Assembly: GCA_033977485.1 (NCBI GenBank)
Contig: CM066988.1
Location: 54,001,649 to 54,065,648 of the forward strand
From: Hydrangea macrophylla
Lineage: Eukaryota > Streptophyta > Magnoliopsida > Cornales > Hydrangeaceae
Direction of reading: 5' to 3'
Length of the DNA: 64,000 nucleotides
The notes under the pieces were generated by a model. The model saw only the letters and a list, made by a program, of their open reading frames with translations, was not told the DNA's origin and did not search any database. The position numbers and the translations under genes were made by a program. This document shows positions 22,230-34,254 of the stretch, piece by piece. How positions within the stretch are numbered: the stretch's first letter is position 1; the number at the start of each line of letters is the position of its first letter.

Positions 22230-24450
22230 GTTTTTTCACGAGCGCCAATTTGGCCACTATTAGTAGATAAAATGAAGAAATCCCCGATTGGATAAGGCAG
22301 AGCGAGGGGAAGAATTATATTAACCTCCCTTAAAGTTTGTAAGGAGAGTTTAATTTGCCTCTCATTCATTCGTCAATAGTTGGTTTAACAAATGACTAGT
22401 CTTTTGAGTCATCAGTTCTTGCATTGCGTCATATGTTGTTCATATATGGAATGTACAACTCTACATTCAATATTTACAACAACAACAAATCAATTACCCA
22501 TATCACATATTTGAGTTATGTTACCACATAATCTCTTATTGATATTGGAAAGACAACTGTTTCTAATTAATGGTGATTTCTCTTCTCTTCTAGATACATA
22601 AAGGCTTTCAATAGAGAGATGGTGACCATTCATTCATGCTATCTTCTTGCACATTCAATATTACAGGTCTTGTCTACATTTCTACTTGAAATCCCTCATT
22701 TATGAGAATGGACTTTGGGGGTTTTATTTTTTGGTAGTTGATAAAACAGGGTGTGTTTACTTTTGTATGGGTTATTCGGAATGCAATACCGTCAATTGTT
22801 ACATTATTCCTTCATTATTAAATTATTTTAAAGATTCATTCTAATAAATTTTTTTTTTGTACAAAAAAAATTACTTGCTTCTTATTTTAAATATGAATTT
22901 GGAGTTGATTGAATTTATGCCTAATTTCTAAGCAAATAACCTCGCACCCTATTATGTTTTTATTCACATTTTTTTTTTCTATTTCAATTAAGCTCCATAT
23001 CTAAATTTATTCCATGTATATACATGTGCCAAAATTTACTTGAGTTACATAGATTTGCTTCTTCAAAAGATATGTGTATACGTTATCAAAAACCTGGTTG
23101 AGCAAAAGAAATGAATGTGAATCAAACTTGGATCAAGAGGAGTGAAAACCAAACAATGGGGCTCCAGATCATTACTCTGTCAAGTATCCTCATATGGTCC
23201 AAACTCCAAAGATATATAGGTAGCATTAAGTTTCTAGAAAAGGACACTCTCATAGAATTACAGTATATACTTTTAAAAAGGTGTTTGATCACTTCAAAAT
23301 TTAAATGTTGACCCATTTGTCGCTACTAGTCATAATCATTTTACACTGTAAGAAGTGCCGATGGTTCGGAATGGGCTCTATATCCGTGCCCGAGACGTAT
23401 ATAACACCGACACTCATTCAATACACTTTCTGACATGTATTAAATGTAATAAATACGTGTTTTATTTTTATTATGCAATTTTTAAAGGACACATTATCGA
23501 TATTTGGCGGAACACTTTAAGGGACATAGAGAAAACTTTTTCTTGACCAAAAAGCTACATTTTGTTAGTTTTTTTAAAATGTTCAAAGTGTAAACGGAGT
23601 TGATTTTGTCAAGCATTACATCACATATCTCCTCACGTTCTCCCAACTTTAGTCTCGTAAGAGTAACTGTAATGGAACTATAAAAGGATGGGTTTGTGTC
23701 ATAAGTTAGTTAATGTGTAAAAGTGGGGTTTGTAGTGGATGTGTTATCACTAATGTTAAAGATGGGTCTCACGGGTCAGATTTTAAATCAATATTAAATT
23801 TAGCCAGCAAGTTAATAGGTGACATGACCAAAATATTATTTAAATACTATTTAAATACAACGGTTAGCCACCAACTTCAGTGTCCCATGGGTCCCACAGA
23901 TTATCAATGGCTAGCGAAAATACAATTTAAATAATACTATCCATTGTCCCATTTTTACCGTTGCATTTGAGTTGTTAACTTTAACACATGTAACAGTTTT
24001 TAGTGTTTTAAATGTTTGTGTCAGGCTGTGCTTAACATCTACACGTGGTGGAACATTATTGGAGTTACTTTATGACACAAATCCATCATTTAACAGTTTC
24101 AGTACAGTTGCTCTAAGACCCTCTTTGTCTAATCCCATCCCCTCTTCTTTGACCGTCTCCCTCTCTTCATTTTGTTAATTAAACAATCATTCGAAAAATG
24201 TGAAGTGCACATCTTGTAAATAATATTTGAATAACATTTCTAAATACCATAAGAAGTGAACTTAAAATTAAACAAAATTACAAAAAAAAAAAAAAAAAAT
24301 TTACATATCCCCACCATGTCGTTCCATCATTTTTTAGGACTTGTCGTGTCGACATACCAATGTCGTGTTTTCTGTGTCAGCATATCCATGTTCGTGCTAC
24401 ATAGTTTACACGCTTGCTATGTTGGAGAAAAACAAAGATGCAGGCTCTCA
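22230..24450. other. Intergenic DNA, no gene seen
   Basis: AT-rich, with poly-T/A runs. Short frames (22647, 23111, 23713, 23972) show no recognised domain and some overlap frames on the other strand. Confidence 0.5.
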
Positions 24451-24454
24451 ATCA

Positions 24455-24720
24455 AATCCCCTGTAGCGCAGTGGTGGACAGACCATGATAGAGGGTGTTC
24501 TAACTTCTTGGTTAACTTCTTGGTCTTGGGTTCAAGACTTCGCATGGGTAAATACAAGGGATTTGGTCGGGGTCTTTGGCCTTTCTAAAGGAAGCCAGGG
24601 GTTTGAAGCCTCTCAGAGGTCGTGTAAGCTAGTTGGAGGGATGTATCTTAAGATAGACAATGTCCAACTTAGTGTGAGTTCAGATCTTACTGCTAACTTG
24701 CCACCCTGATTTATCTCATG
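24455..24720 (+). mobile_element. Possible tRNA-derived SINE
   Basis: Contains an internal pol III-like box A (GTAGCGCAGTGG at 24462-24473) and box B (GGGTTCAAGAC at 24528-24538), 55 bases apart, as in plant SINEs. The 3' boundary and target duplication were not found, so limits are approximate. Confidence 0.5.
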
Positions 24721-25619
24721 CATGTATTGTGGGATCGGTGCAGGTGTCCGAAGCTTATCCCATATTCTATTCCAATAAAAATAATAACATATACTGACCC
24801 CAAAATCACAAAGGACAAACTGAATCACGCGTATCCGAAAAAAGATGTTCTGTCTCCCCCAATCATAATCCAATCCAATAGTAAGTCACCAGATTGACGG
24901 AAATCTCTTACCTAATGCTCCTTTTCAATTGTCGAAGTAATGAACTGGTTGATGAATACTAGTCTACCAATGGTAGATAAAGATATACCTACCATAAGTT
25001 AGTGTCCGTTTGAAAGGATAACTCTAGAATATTGCAAAACTATTCTATCTTTTTGATCAACTTATTTTGATGATATATTTTAATATATATATATATATAT
25101 ATATTTTATATTTTCATAAAAAAACAATCTTATTTGATTCCGGTATATCATTAGAGATGGTATATTTTTGCACGTAAGAATGTGACTTAGAGGTTGATAA
25201 AACATTATGCTTTTTTAATTCTACAGCAAATAACTCTTATTCTATCAATTTTTTTTCTCCTCTAGTTTCAAACATATCACTAATGCAATTACGACCCTTA
25301 TAGTTTAGACTAATATGCAATTGTTAGTAACTCTGTTAATATAACGGATAAATTGACATCAGATTCGAGGGAGTTTTAGCTTCAATGTGGAAACAAATTT
25401 AGAGTAAATTACACTAATCTCCCTTGAAATGAAATATTTGTTCCACTGACTTTCTTAAGGTGGTTATGAAGGAAAGAGGGAATCTCATCGAGTATTCTGA
25501 ATGAAATAGCGATTCTACCCCTGGGGTTGTTTGGCAATGAAAGTCTCACTATCTTAGATTGAAAACCGCAAATGCCCTTACAATTGGTTTCTTAGACTTT
25601 TTTTTTTTTGACTTGGAAC
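24721..25619. other. Intergenic DNA with a (TA)n run, no gene seen
   Basis: Contains (TA)n near 25080-25105. No supported frame. Confidence 0.5.
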
Positions 25620-25968
25620 TAGAGGTGTAAAGCCGAGTTCATGTGTTCGTGAGTTTTTTTACAAGCTTAAATGAGTTGAGGTTTTAAGTGATCGCGAGTT
25701 TTCTAACGAGCTTTTTTGCGTGCCCTTCAAAATTATATAATTTAATAATAAATCAGTCATTTATCAAACCTATTTACGAAATTTATCATATTTTTTCTAA
25801 AATTATGCAGTATTGTTTTATAATAAAAATATATATAAAAGTCAGTATACAAGCTCTTTAGCAAGCCTATTAACGAGCTTTTTCACGAGCCTACTCATGA
25901 ACCTTAATCAAATTGTTCACAAGCTCTGTCAGGCCGAGCCTCCGAGCCTAGCTCGTGTACACCCCTAC
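25620..25968. mobile_element. GAGC-rich non-autonomous element, hAT-like
   Basis: Near-inverted ends AGAGGTGTAAAGCCGAG and CTCGTGTACACCCCTA, with many CGAGC/GAGCTTTT motifs around an AT-rich centre. A truncated relative lies at 20510. The hAT assignment is by resemblance only. Confidence 0.55.
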
Positions 25969-26181
25969 TTGGAACACATCTATGGCGTGGCCACTTGACC
26001 TAACCCTGCAAGATAAATCTCAGATGTATGTCTCCCCACACATCATTTAAATTGCAAGAATGTTTTAGTGGAATTCAAATACAGAATATCCAGGTCATAT
26101 GACTCATCCTAGTGTCTAGTCGATCACTAGGCTACACTTAGGAGGTGCCACGACTTCACTATATATTATTATTGTGTTATA

Positions 26182-26433
26182 CTACCTCCGTCCTATTTTA
26201 TGTGTCCATTTTGGGGAATCCAACTATTTAAGGGGACAAAAAGAATCTACATTTACTTTCTATAATTGCCCATAATCATTGCACTTCCTTTTTTTGTTTT
26301 GTTTTGGTGTTGATAGTAAGGAAGGGTAGTTTGGGAAACTAAGCAAATTTTGCATACTAATTTAGGAAAGTGGACAACAATTTTGGGACTTCCCAAAAAA
26401 GAAAGATGAACACATAAAATGGGACGGAGGGAG
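26182..26433. mobile_element. Stowaway MITE
   Basis: Termini CTACCTCCGTCC and GGGACGGAGGGAG with TA target duplications at 26180-26181 and 26434-26435. 252 bp, typical Tc1/mariner-derived Stowaway. Confidence 0.92.
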
Positions 26434-26801
26434 TAACAATCAATGAATTGCAAGTTTTTCCTAAATCTTGAAAAAGCTGGGGAAGTTTAAGTGCAATTTA
26501 CCCTGAATTTTAAGAAAGAGGAAAAAAAAAAAAAATTCATGTGACATGGTTTATATATATATATATATATATATTTAAATATTCCTGAAGAAAAATAACC
26601 ACCAAGGATAGAACCCAGCATCACGAGACATGAGTATTATGGTCTTTGTCTGTATTTGTAACTGATCTCGAGATACCAACTCAAAGAAAATCTAGTACTA
26701 AGTTACTAACCCACAGGTCCCCACATGCTTCCAAGGCTTTTCCCTCGAAAATGGACAGAATCCGAGATTGACAAATTTGAAGATATATATATACGAAAAT
26801 T

Positions 26802-26965
26802 CTATACAGAGGGCGTCCTCTCTTTAATAAAGAGAGGACTTCTGTTTTGACCGTCAGATCGTACTTAAAAACTGTGAAGTGACAAATTTGCCCTTAATGA
26901 AAACACGATCTAACAGTCGAAACAGAGACCCTCTGTTTATTAAAGAGAGGGCGCCCTCTCCATAG
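26802..26965. mobile_element. Foldback MITE with 60 bp arms
   Basis: Starts CTATACAGAGGGCG and ends GGCGCCCTCTCCATAG. The arms pair over about 60 bases. 164 bp, non-coding. Confidence 0.75.
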
Positions 26966-27004
26966 CCTGACTGTATATATATGTATTACTCCAATATATA
27001 TATA

Positions 27005-27322
27005 CATACACTCAGACTCTAAAGTGCATTAGGTATGCGTACTGAGTTTGTGTAGTGGGATTTTTAGGCTAAAAAAATCACGGGCCGCCCCACTAACCTG
27101 CGCCCCGTCCCGTCCGCCCACTAATCCGCGCTTTTTTTAGGCTAAAAATCTCAGTACGCATATTCGGTGCGCTATATATACAGTCAGGCTCTAGTGTGCA
27201 CTAGGCTTAAAAAGCTAGTTGAGGTGTCACCCCATACACGAGCGGGGCAGCGAGGCAGGTTTCTGGCTTTTCTCGCCCTGTGCGCTTACGCATTGCACAC
27301 TAGAACCTGATTGTGTATATAT
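27005..27322. repeat. Two adjacent foldback repeats
   Basis: The first module pairs GCGTACTGAG with CTCAGTACGC. The second runs from TACAGTCAGGCTCTAGTGTGC to GCACACTAGAACCTGATTGTG. Both are bordered by TATATA and look related. Confidence 0.6.
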
Positions 27323-27323
27323 T

Positions 27324-27499
27324 GAGTAGTGCTATGTTTCCCAAATTCTAATCCCAAATGATGGGACAGTGGACCCATTGAATTTTAATTGGATAATGTT
27401 GAAGTGGTCTCATGATTATTGAAAATCTACTACTATATCACTGCCACATTATTTGAGATATGATTTTAGAATTAGAATTTTAGAAGCATAGCATTACTC
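27324..27499. mobile_element. Small MITE, TIR GAGTAGTGCTATG
   Basis: Ends GAGTAGTGCTATG and CATAGCATTACTC. Same family as 18900-19058. Confidence 0.7.
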
Positions 27500-28014
27500 T
27501 CGACACAATCCTCCTCTGAGATTTAGGAAATGAAACAAAAAAAAATACTCAAAAAGCTGACACTTAATATTTGAGCCCTAAAACGAATTTGTTTTCTATC
27601 ACACAAATAACTCATTTTTTTTTTTTTTTAATGTAGTGGTCTCGTGTGAGGACATAAGTCTCAGGATTAAGAGAGAGGGCAAGATTCAATCCCTTACATG
27701 AGCGTGATTAGAAAGTCTTTTATCACCTAGGCTAAGTTATTGCTCCCACAAATATTTCTCTCTATACTATTCTTAGTATAATAATAATAATAATAATAAT
27801 AAAAAGAATTATGAAGTCTAAAAGTCCTACTCAAACATGTACACTATCACACAAATATCACACGCTGGATGACCATAGAGCTCTTACTTGTAAAGAAGAA
27901 AAAAAATGTGATAAAGTTCCACTCAAACATGCACTATGAAGACACAGTTGTAAGTTGTAACAAACACTATGAGATCTTGAAAATTAACCAATATATAACT
28001 GAGTAGTGCTATAC

Positions 28015-28135
28015 ATTTTTTGACTCACAGTTTTAAATATATGTACTTTGTATTGTATAAGTGGTACACAAAAAAGTGTGAAAAATTTAAACAACACAAA
28101 GTACATGTATTTAAAGCATAATGTATCAAAAAGTG
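28015..28135. repeat. Imperfect inverted repeat
   Basis: TTTTAAATATATGTACTTTGT pairs with ACAAAGTACATGTATTTAAA, with AAAAGTGTG segments outside. A decayed MITE is likely. Confidence 0.5.
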
Positions 28136-28384
28136 TGTGCCAAACATTTTCCCTATATAACATGATTCTCCATATCCTATAGTAGAATTCTCCAAATTTC
28201 AATGGCTCTACTTTCTCTTACATTAAGTCACCCAAAATTATAGGATTTCTTCACCAAATCACATGGGATGGCAGCACAGCACCACATGGCAAAATCCCAA
28301 CAACGGTATATCAAGATACACTTAAATCACCACCGGACAAAATGATCTGAGGGGCCCACCCAAACGTTTTTAGCATGGTTATTA

Positions 28385-28592
28385 CGGGAGCCATTTTGCT
28401 CACGGTTTATTTAGGGAGGCACATAAATTGGATAAATGTCCCCTTTTTTTTTGTCAAATTGTGTAATTTGTGTACAACAAAATATCAGTGGATCCCCAGA
28501 TGAAAGAAAAACTGTAGGAGAATTCTTTACACCCAACCTTGTGTATTTGCATTTAACTCCCTAAATAAACCGTGAGCAAAATCGCTCTCCCG
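28385..28592. mobile_element. Foldback MITE upstream of the transporter gene
   Basis: The arm beginning CGGGAGCCATTTTGCTCACG pairs with CGTGAGCAAAATCGCTCTCC near the other end, about 33 bp per arm. It lies about 290 bases upstream of the transporter start codon. Confidence 0.75.
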
Positions 28593-28786
28593 TCCTTACA
28601 TATTGGTCATAATTAACTAGGGAGTGATTTTGTCAATGGACATTCAAAGTTATACAAGAGGGGAAGGGGTTGGTCTAAGGCCTTTAAAGCCAATGTCTGG
28701 AGACATGTAAATTGGCATCTTTCAGAATTGGATGTGAAGAATAACTTCACTACCTGCCAGAATTGCATCATGTAGTTTATCTTCTC

Positions 28787-28790
<4 letters not shown>

Positions 28791-28834
<44 letters not shown>

Positions 28835-28838
28835 CTCT
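28791..28838. repeat. (CT)n in the transporter promoter / 5' UTR
   Basis: Long CT run ending 38 bases upstream of the proposed ATG. Such pyrimidine runs are frequent in plant core promoters and 5' UTRs. Confidence 0.9.
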
Positions 28839-28876
28839 TAGTTTGTTGATCAACCAGAAACTTCTGCATCTTTGAC

Positions 28877-30757
28877 ATGGGAGAAGCTCAAGAACTGCAA
28901 CTCCAAAACATGGGTAAGTCAGTTTCTCAAGCACATAACTAGATTAGTGTTAAGAACGAGAGAGAGAGAGAACAGAATTTCAAACTTTTTTCCTCTCTTG
29001 TTTCAATTAATCATACATGAACTAGCAAATTACTTAAAAAAAAAAAAAAAAAAAAGCACCTAGCAAAATAAAACATGATAGAGTTGGTAATCCATGCTAG
29101 CAAACAAAACTTGGATCGTACTACTTGATAAATTAACGAAGTGCTAAAAAAGCTTATTATATATCAAACAAAGCTTGGATCGTACTACTTGATAAATTAA
29201 CCGACAGGAAGAATTTTGTGCCATCACAAAAGGATTTCACAACTTAAAACTTCCTGTCGAAGAGAAGCAAATCGAACGCTTTCATCAAAATTCTTGTATA
29301 ATTAGTCAAGAATGAAATGTTCATTCAATTAATGTCGTATCACGAAATTCGTAACTGCATCCAATTTCCAAAACAAAGCCCAATTTCCAAAACAAAGCCC
29401 AATTTTGTTTATTCCTTATTTTCTGTTGGTTCTTTTTTATGCTTTTTTTTTTTTTCCTTTCCCCTTTTGGTCTGGGATTTGTTGGGTAGACAATTATAAA
29501 CTTTTGTTCTCCTTAGTTTGTTAGTTTGACGGCAGGTCTTCCTAGACATGTAACTTACTATTTTATAAATTATTACATATATAAACATTGTGTTGTGTAA
29601 TATTTTTGAGGTTGACAACTGAGGTTATTTTGCCAGTTCCAAAAACCAAAGAAGATCCCGAAAATGCAAATCTCGCCGCACACCAATCAATTAGATCAGA
29701 TCGGCTTACACATTACAAGTGGTGGCTCAAAATGGCCATCTTTTCATTCTTCGTCCTCTCCGGCCAGTCAGCCGCCACACTCCTGGGGAGACTCTACTAC
29801 GACAAAGGCGGAAAGAGCAAATGGATGGCCACATTGGTACAACCCGGAGGTTTTCCGATTCTAATTCCCCTCCTCTTCTTCTCATCAACCAAACGAACTC
29901 AAAATCCAAACAACCCCCACCACACAAATCCACCTTCTCCCATAATACTTATATCATTGTATCTATTTCTTGGCATATTCCTCGCAGCAGTTTGTATGTT
30001 GTATTCAATTGGGCTCCTATATCTTCCGGTATCAACATATTCTCTCATATGTGCTAGTCAACTCGGTTTCAATGCTCTTTTCTCTTACTTCCTAAATTCT
30101 CAAAAGCTCACTCCTTTTATAGTGAATTCTATAGTCCTTCTCACTATTTCCTCCACTCTTCTTGTTTTCACACCCGACGCCTCGGATTCCACGGAAACCT
30201 CCAAAGGAAAATACGTAATCGGGTTTGTATCCACAGTCGGTGCCTCTGCCGGGTACGCTTTAATGCTCGCTGTAACGCAGCTCGCCTTCCAGAAGATTCT
30301 AAAAAGTGAAAGTTTTAGGGTTGTTTTGGACATGATAATCTATCAATCACTAGTTGCAACTTTTGTTATTGTGGTGGGACTTTTCGCTAGCGGAGAGTGG
30401 AAGAGCTTGAATGGAGAGATGATGAAGTTTGAACTTGGGAAATCATCCTATGTGATGACCTTACTGTGGATAGCCATTTCTTGGCAGGTCTTCTCTATCG
30501 GATGCACGGGATTGATCTTTGAGATCTCCTCTCTATTTTCCAATGTGATTAGTACTCTTGGTTTGCCCATTGTTCCAGTTCTAGCAGTGTTCATTTTCCA
30601 AGACAAAATGAATGGAGTAAAGGTAGTGGCAATGTTGTTGGCGATTTGGGGATTTGTTTCGTATATCTATCAGCATTATATTGATGATTTGCAGTCCAGG
30701 GAAGATAGAAAATCTGTCGATCAAGTTTCGGAAGCTACCTTCATTGAAAGAAGTTGA
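28877..30757 (+). CDS. Purine permease (PUP family) transporter, two exons
   Basis: Proposed structure: exon 1 at 28877-28913 (begins MGEAQELQLQNM), intron 28914-29636 with GT...AG ends (GGTAAGT donor, TTTTGCCAG acceptor, phase 1), exon 2 at 29637-30757. Joined length 1158 bases, 385 residues. The short first exon beginning MGEAQE is typical of plant PUPs and gives the start; the open frame from 29588 begins inside the intron. The product has about ten membrane segments in the drug/metabolite-transporter fold. PUP-typical blocks are SGQSAATLLGRLYYDKGG, KWMATLVQPGGFPIL and, late, SSLFSNVISTLGLPIVPVLA. PUPs carry adenine, cytokinin or related heterocycles across plasma or other membranes; the substrate here cannot be told. 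The frame is intact and is the only clear host gene in the window. Confidence 0.92.
29101..29202 (+). repeat. Direct duplication inside the transporter intron
   Basis: The segment holding CTTGGATCGTACTACTTGAT is present at 29101-29137 and again at 29165-29202, 64 bases apart. A second short duplication (CAATTTCCAAAACAAAGCC twice) is at about 29363-29403. Confidence 0.85.
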
Positions 30758-32160
30758 TTGAAGAAGACCAAATGTGGATGATACTTTGGAAAATCCTACA
30801 CTGTTTTCCAATCTTTCAAGTTTATTTGTTTCACCCACACACCCATTGTTCTTTCACTCCAAAAAGAACAATTGTTGCAAAATATGATCTCACAGATCAA
30901 CTCCAGATTAGATCTCAGTGGAAAAATCATGGACATAATGGTTTCTTTTCTTAGGTTTCTTTGCTTAGTTTTCCTTTGAGCTTGTTGGTTTACCTTATTG
31001 ATTTGGATTTGATCTAAGTCTATATAAGACATTGTTTTCGGCTTTTGCCTTCTTTTGCGTGGCTTTCTTTGCCACATTCCTCATGCTCTGAGCTCATTGT
31101 CATATCCTGGGTATGCCATTGCAAATCCCTTTTTTGGAATGTATTTACCTGTTTCCGAAAAAAGGAAAAAAAAAAAAAAAGTGGATCTTCAACTTTTACT
31201 TCGGGGGGTTTGTGTTTCAGTTTTTGTTCATCTAACAAGCATAAATTGTTTTGGATGTGGGTTTAGAGAATGAAGGGTTGGGTTACCACGAAGTCCGTCT
31301 GGATTTAACTTCATTTGGAACCAACAATCACTTCTTTAATTGGGATTACTGTGAGGTATGAGTCCATTTGAGGGAATTTTTTTTTTTACTGCATTTACAA
31401 AAATCGAATCCATTTAAAAGCTGAAGATAACAGCTTAAATCAGATACAGCAATTTTGCTGCTTGTTTGAAAACCTATTAAAGAAAAAATCTCTACTTCAC
31501 AAAGCATTGCCAAACAGACTCCAACCAAAATGTTAACTTAAAACCAGTGTACTGACACAAACTAAAAAAAACAAGATTTACAAACTCTTGTGTATTATCT
31601 TGATGTCATTAAGAACAGGTCAACTAGTACACCAACATGTGTGGCAAGACAAAAGGCCACTACCTATTTTGTCCTACTTATTTGGCAAGCTAAAAGGGGA
31701 AAATCAGTGATATATTTACTAAAATTGCAGAATTAGTAGTTTAAGTAAATTAAGGTTCATGCATGTACTCCAAGAACTAGGGACGGCGAAATCAGTGACA
31801 GGCAGAGTGCTGAGAGAACACATAATATGTAGAGGTAATAACATAACATCTCAATGGTAAGCATGATTTCCTAGTTTAGGCAAAGCAAATACAAGCTAAA
31901 CAAAAAGTCAATAAATAGATAAACAAAAGAATAAAAGATTATATTTACTGCTACCTAATATATATTTGGAACTTACTGTACCAAGCTTATCTTATTCATG
32001 TTGGGTTGGAATTAATTATCTCACACTAAATTGGTGATCGAGCGATTGAAGCAATGAATAAGGAAGAGATGAAAGAGATAAAGAACCATGTGTTTTTTTG
32101 AACTAAACCAAAACAGGGGCTGCTCCATATCTTTTCTCCAGCAGATTTTTGCAATACAAA
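30758..32160. other. 3' flank of the transporter gene, no further gene seen
   Basis: Presumably the 3' UTR, then intergenic DNA. No clear AATAAA signal was found soon after the stop. Frames at 30796-31273 overlap on both strands and are not supported. Confidence 0.5.
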
Positions 32161-32163
32161 ATA

Positions 32164-32539
32164 CTCCCTCCGTCCCATAATAAGTGTCCACTCCCATTTT
32201 GCACATTGTTTAAAAACCTTGTATTTTATTAGTTTTTTGGTGCATTAAAGGGTCACTTTTCAATTTTACCCTTAGATGTGATGTGTGTTTGCTTTTTGGT
32301 TATTTTGAGACCACAAATAAATGCTACTTTGACTTTGTTATAAGGGTAGTTTTGGAAAGTAAGCAAAAGCTATATGCCAATTTAGGAAAGTGGACACTTA
32401 TTGTGGAACCTATTTTGACTTTATTAGAAGGGTAGTTTTGGAAAGTAAGCAAAATCTATATGCCAATTTAGGAAAGTGGACACTTATTGTGGGACATCCA
32501 AAAAAGGAAATGTGGATACTTATTATTGGACGGAGGGAG
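32164..32539. mobile_element. Stowaway MITE with internal 86 bp duplication
   Basis: Termini CTCCCTCCGTCCC and GGACGGAGGGAG, TA on both sides (32162-32163, 32540-32541). Inside, a block around GGGTAGTTTTGGAAAGTAAG is duplicated with a period of about 86 bp, making the element longer than usual (376 bp). Confidence 0.9.
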
Positions 32540-32541
32540 TA

Positions 32542-33745
32542 GAGTTTATCTCTATGCCAAGCTTACCCTAGAAGGATCATATACCATCCATACACTTGAC
32601 ATCCATCTATTACAAGAAAACAAAAGACTAAAAATGACATAAGCTAATAAACTAATTACAAACATAACTAATTAACATGGCATTAATATTTTAACAATTC
32701 ATTACTTGCCTAATTTGTTACATCAAAGCGACTAAGAATGAGATTAATTTACAGGTAATGTGATGTAGTGAAGGGGTGACAATAATTGAGAAATGTAAAC
32801 TAAACTATGAATTCATGCTAATTCAATAAACAGGGAAAGTAAAGATTATATATTTTTTTTACTTTCCTATTGTTTTATGGGTAGCTTAGATAAGCAAAGG
32901 AAGACGGGAGGAAGAATGCCCTATTGTAACATGAAAAAATGGGCAATAGCGTAAATATTAGTTACTCATTATTTATAAATATATATATATATATATATAT
33001 GACCATAGGATATTAGTATAAGAATAGCTTTAGACAAACAAATTAAAGAAGTAAATTGCTACTAATCGCAATAACTAAATAATAGAATAACAAATTCACT
33101 ATGAGCTTATATATGTATATGATTCAATAAAATAGAACAACTCCAGATAACAATAAAACATGAAAATTTCATCTCTCTCTCTCTCTTCAAAGTGTCCAAT
33201 CTGGATGCAAACCATTCTTCATCTTATGTTTTGTTTAAATCCTTTCTTTTTTTTGGCGCATATAGTCTCTTAACTCAAAAATAAACATAGAAAACAAAAA
33301 TATCTCTCTTGCTTCCTATTTCAACTTATTAAGACTTTGACCCAAACAATTCAAAAAGATGTTTAGAAACGACAATTTGTGATGTAACAGTGGTGTGCCA
33401 GATAGAAAAAATTAACAAAGAAACTCAACCAACTTTCTTGTGTGTCCCACCAGATGAAGTCACTGTCAATATAAATATAAAAATTATATAATTAGGACGA
33501 ATTGATGCCGACCTCCCTGATGAAATCGATTTTTTTTTTTTTTCAACAATGACATGAAAAATTGTGTTCAGCAAGTGGTGAACAGGTAAAAAGGAGCCGA
33601 AAAATCTACTATGATGCTGACTGCTGATTATGATGCAGCCTGGTTAGCTGGTTGTTTTCAGTTCTTCGATGGATAATAAGCTGCCAATGTTGAAAAATCA
33701 TTTAAAAAACTTGGAATCATTATCAAAACAGAGTGGAGGCATGCT

Positions 33746-33750
<5 letters not shown>
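32542..33750. other. AT-rich intergenic DNA, no gene seen
   Basis: Contains a (TA)n run near 32980-33000. No frame of note. Confidence 0.5.

Positions 33751-33812
<62 letters not shown>
33751..33812. repeat. (CT)n(TA)n microsatellite
   Basis: Compound repeat, CT then TA, close to the left end of the solo LTR at 33878. Confidence 0.9.
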
Positions 33813-33978
33813 CTGTCCGGCTCTTAAACGGATGGATGTCACTTTTAGTGACGAAAATTCATCGCGAGAAGGTGAATTGTAATGCCCCAAACCTTGGAAA
33901 TGGGGGTTAGAGTGATTAAGTAAGTCAACGTTCTCTTAAAAACATTAACAAACAAGACTATTTGAAAACATACAGATC

Positions 33979-34254
33979 TAGTCGATTGATCCGGGAATCG
34001 GTCAACTGGTTTTTGAGATCCAGAGAACACATATTAAAAAAAAATAAAAAATTTAATTCGGTCGACTATGTTTGCAAAGAAAGCAGTCAAATCTGGTCGA
34101 CTGGTGCCCATACAGACAAATGTTTTTCTATTTACTGAGAGCCCAAAACTCAGAGGTCCAACACAGTCGACTGCTTTTGGAATTTTGACACAAGAAAAGC
34201 TGACTTCATTTTTCTTAGTGAAGCCAGTCGACTTGACCCACGCTCAGTCGACTG
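33979..34254. repeat. Palindrome cluster (CAGTCGACTG-like, about 7)
   Basis: GTCGACT-centred motifs occur at about 33980, 34000, 34060, 34095, 34164, 34225 and 34245. The last two and the first two are 20 bp apart, the others wider. They lie near the 3' end of the probable minus-strand solo LTR. Several are perfect CAGTCGACTG, others decayed. Confidence 0.75.

Noticed and set aside
24256..24588. 110-codon ORF as a host gene
   Set aside because: Starts in a poly-A run, overlaps the SINE-like sequence, and has no recognised domain.
27630..27740. Second SINE
   Set aside because: A GATTCAATCCC string resembles box B, but no convincing box A or target duplication was found.
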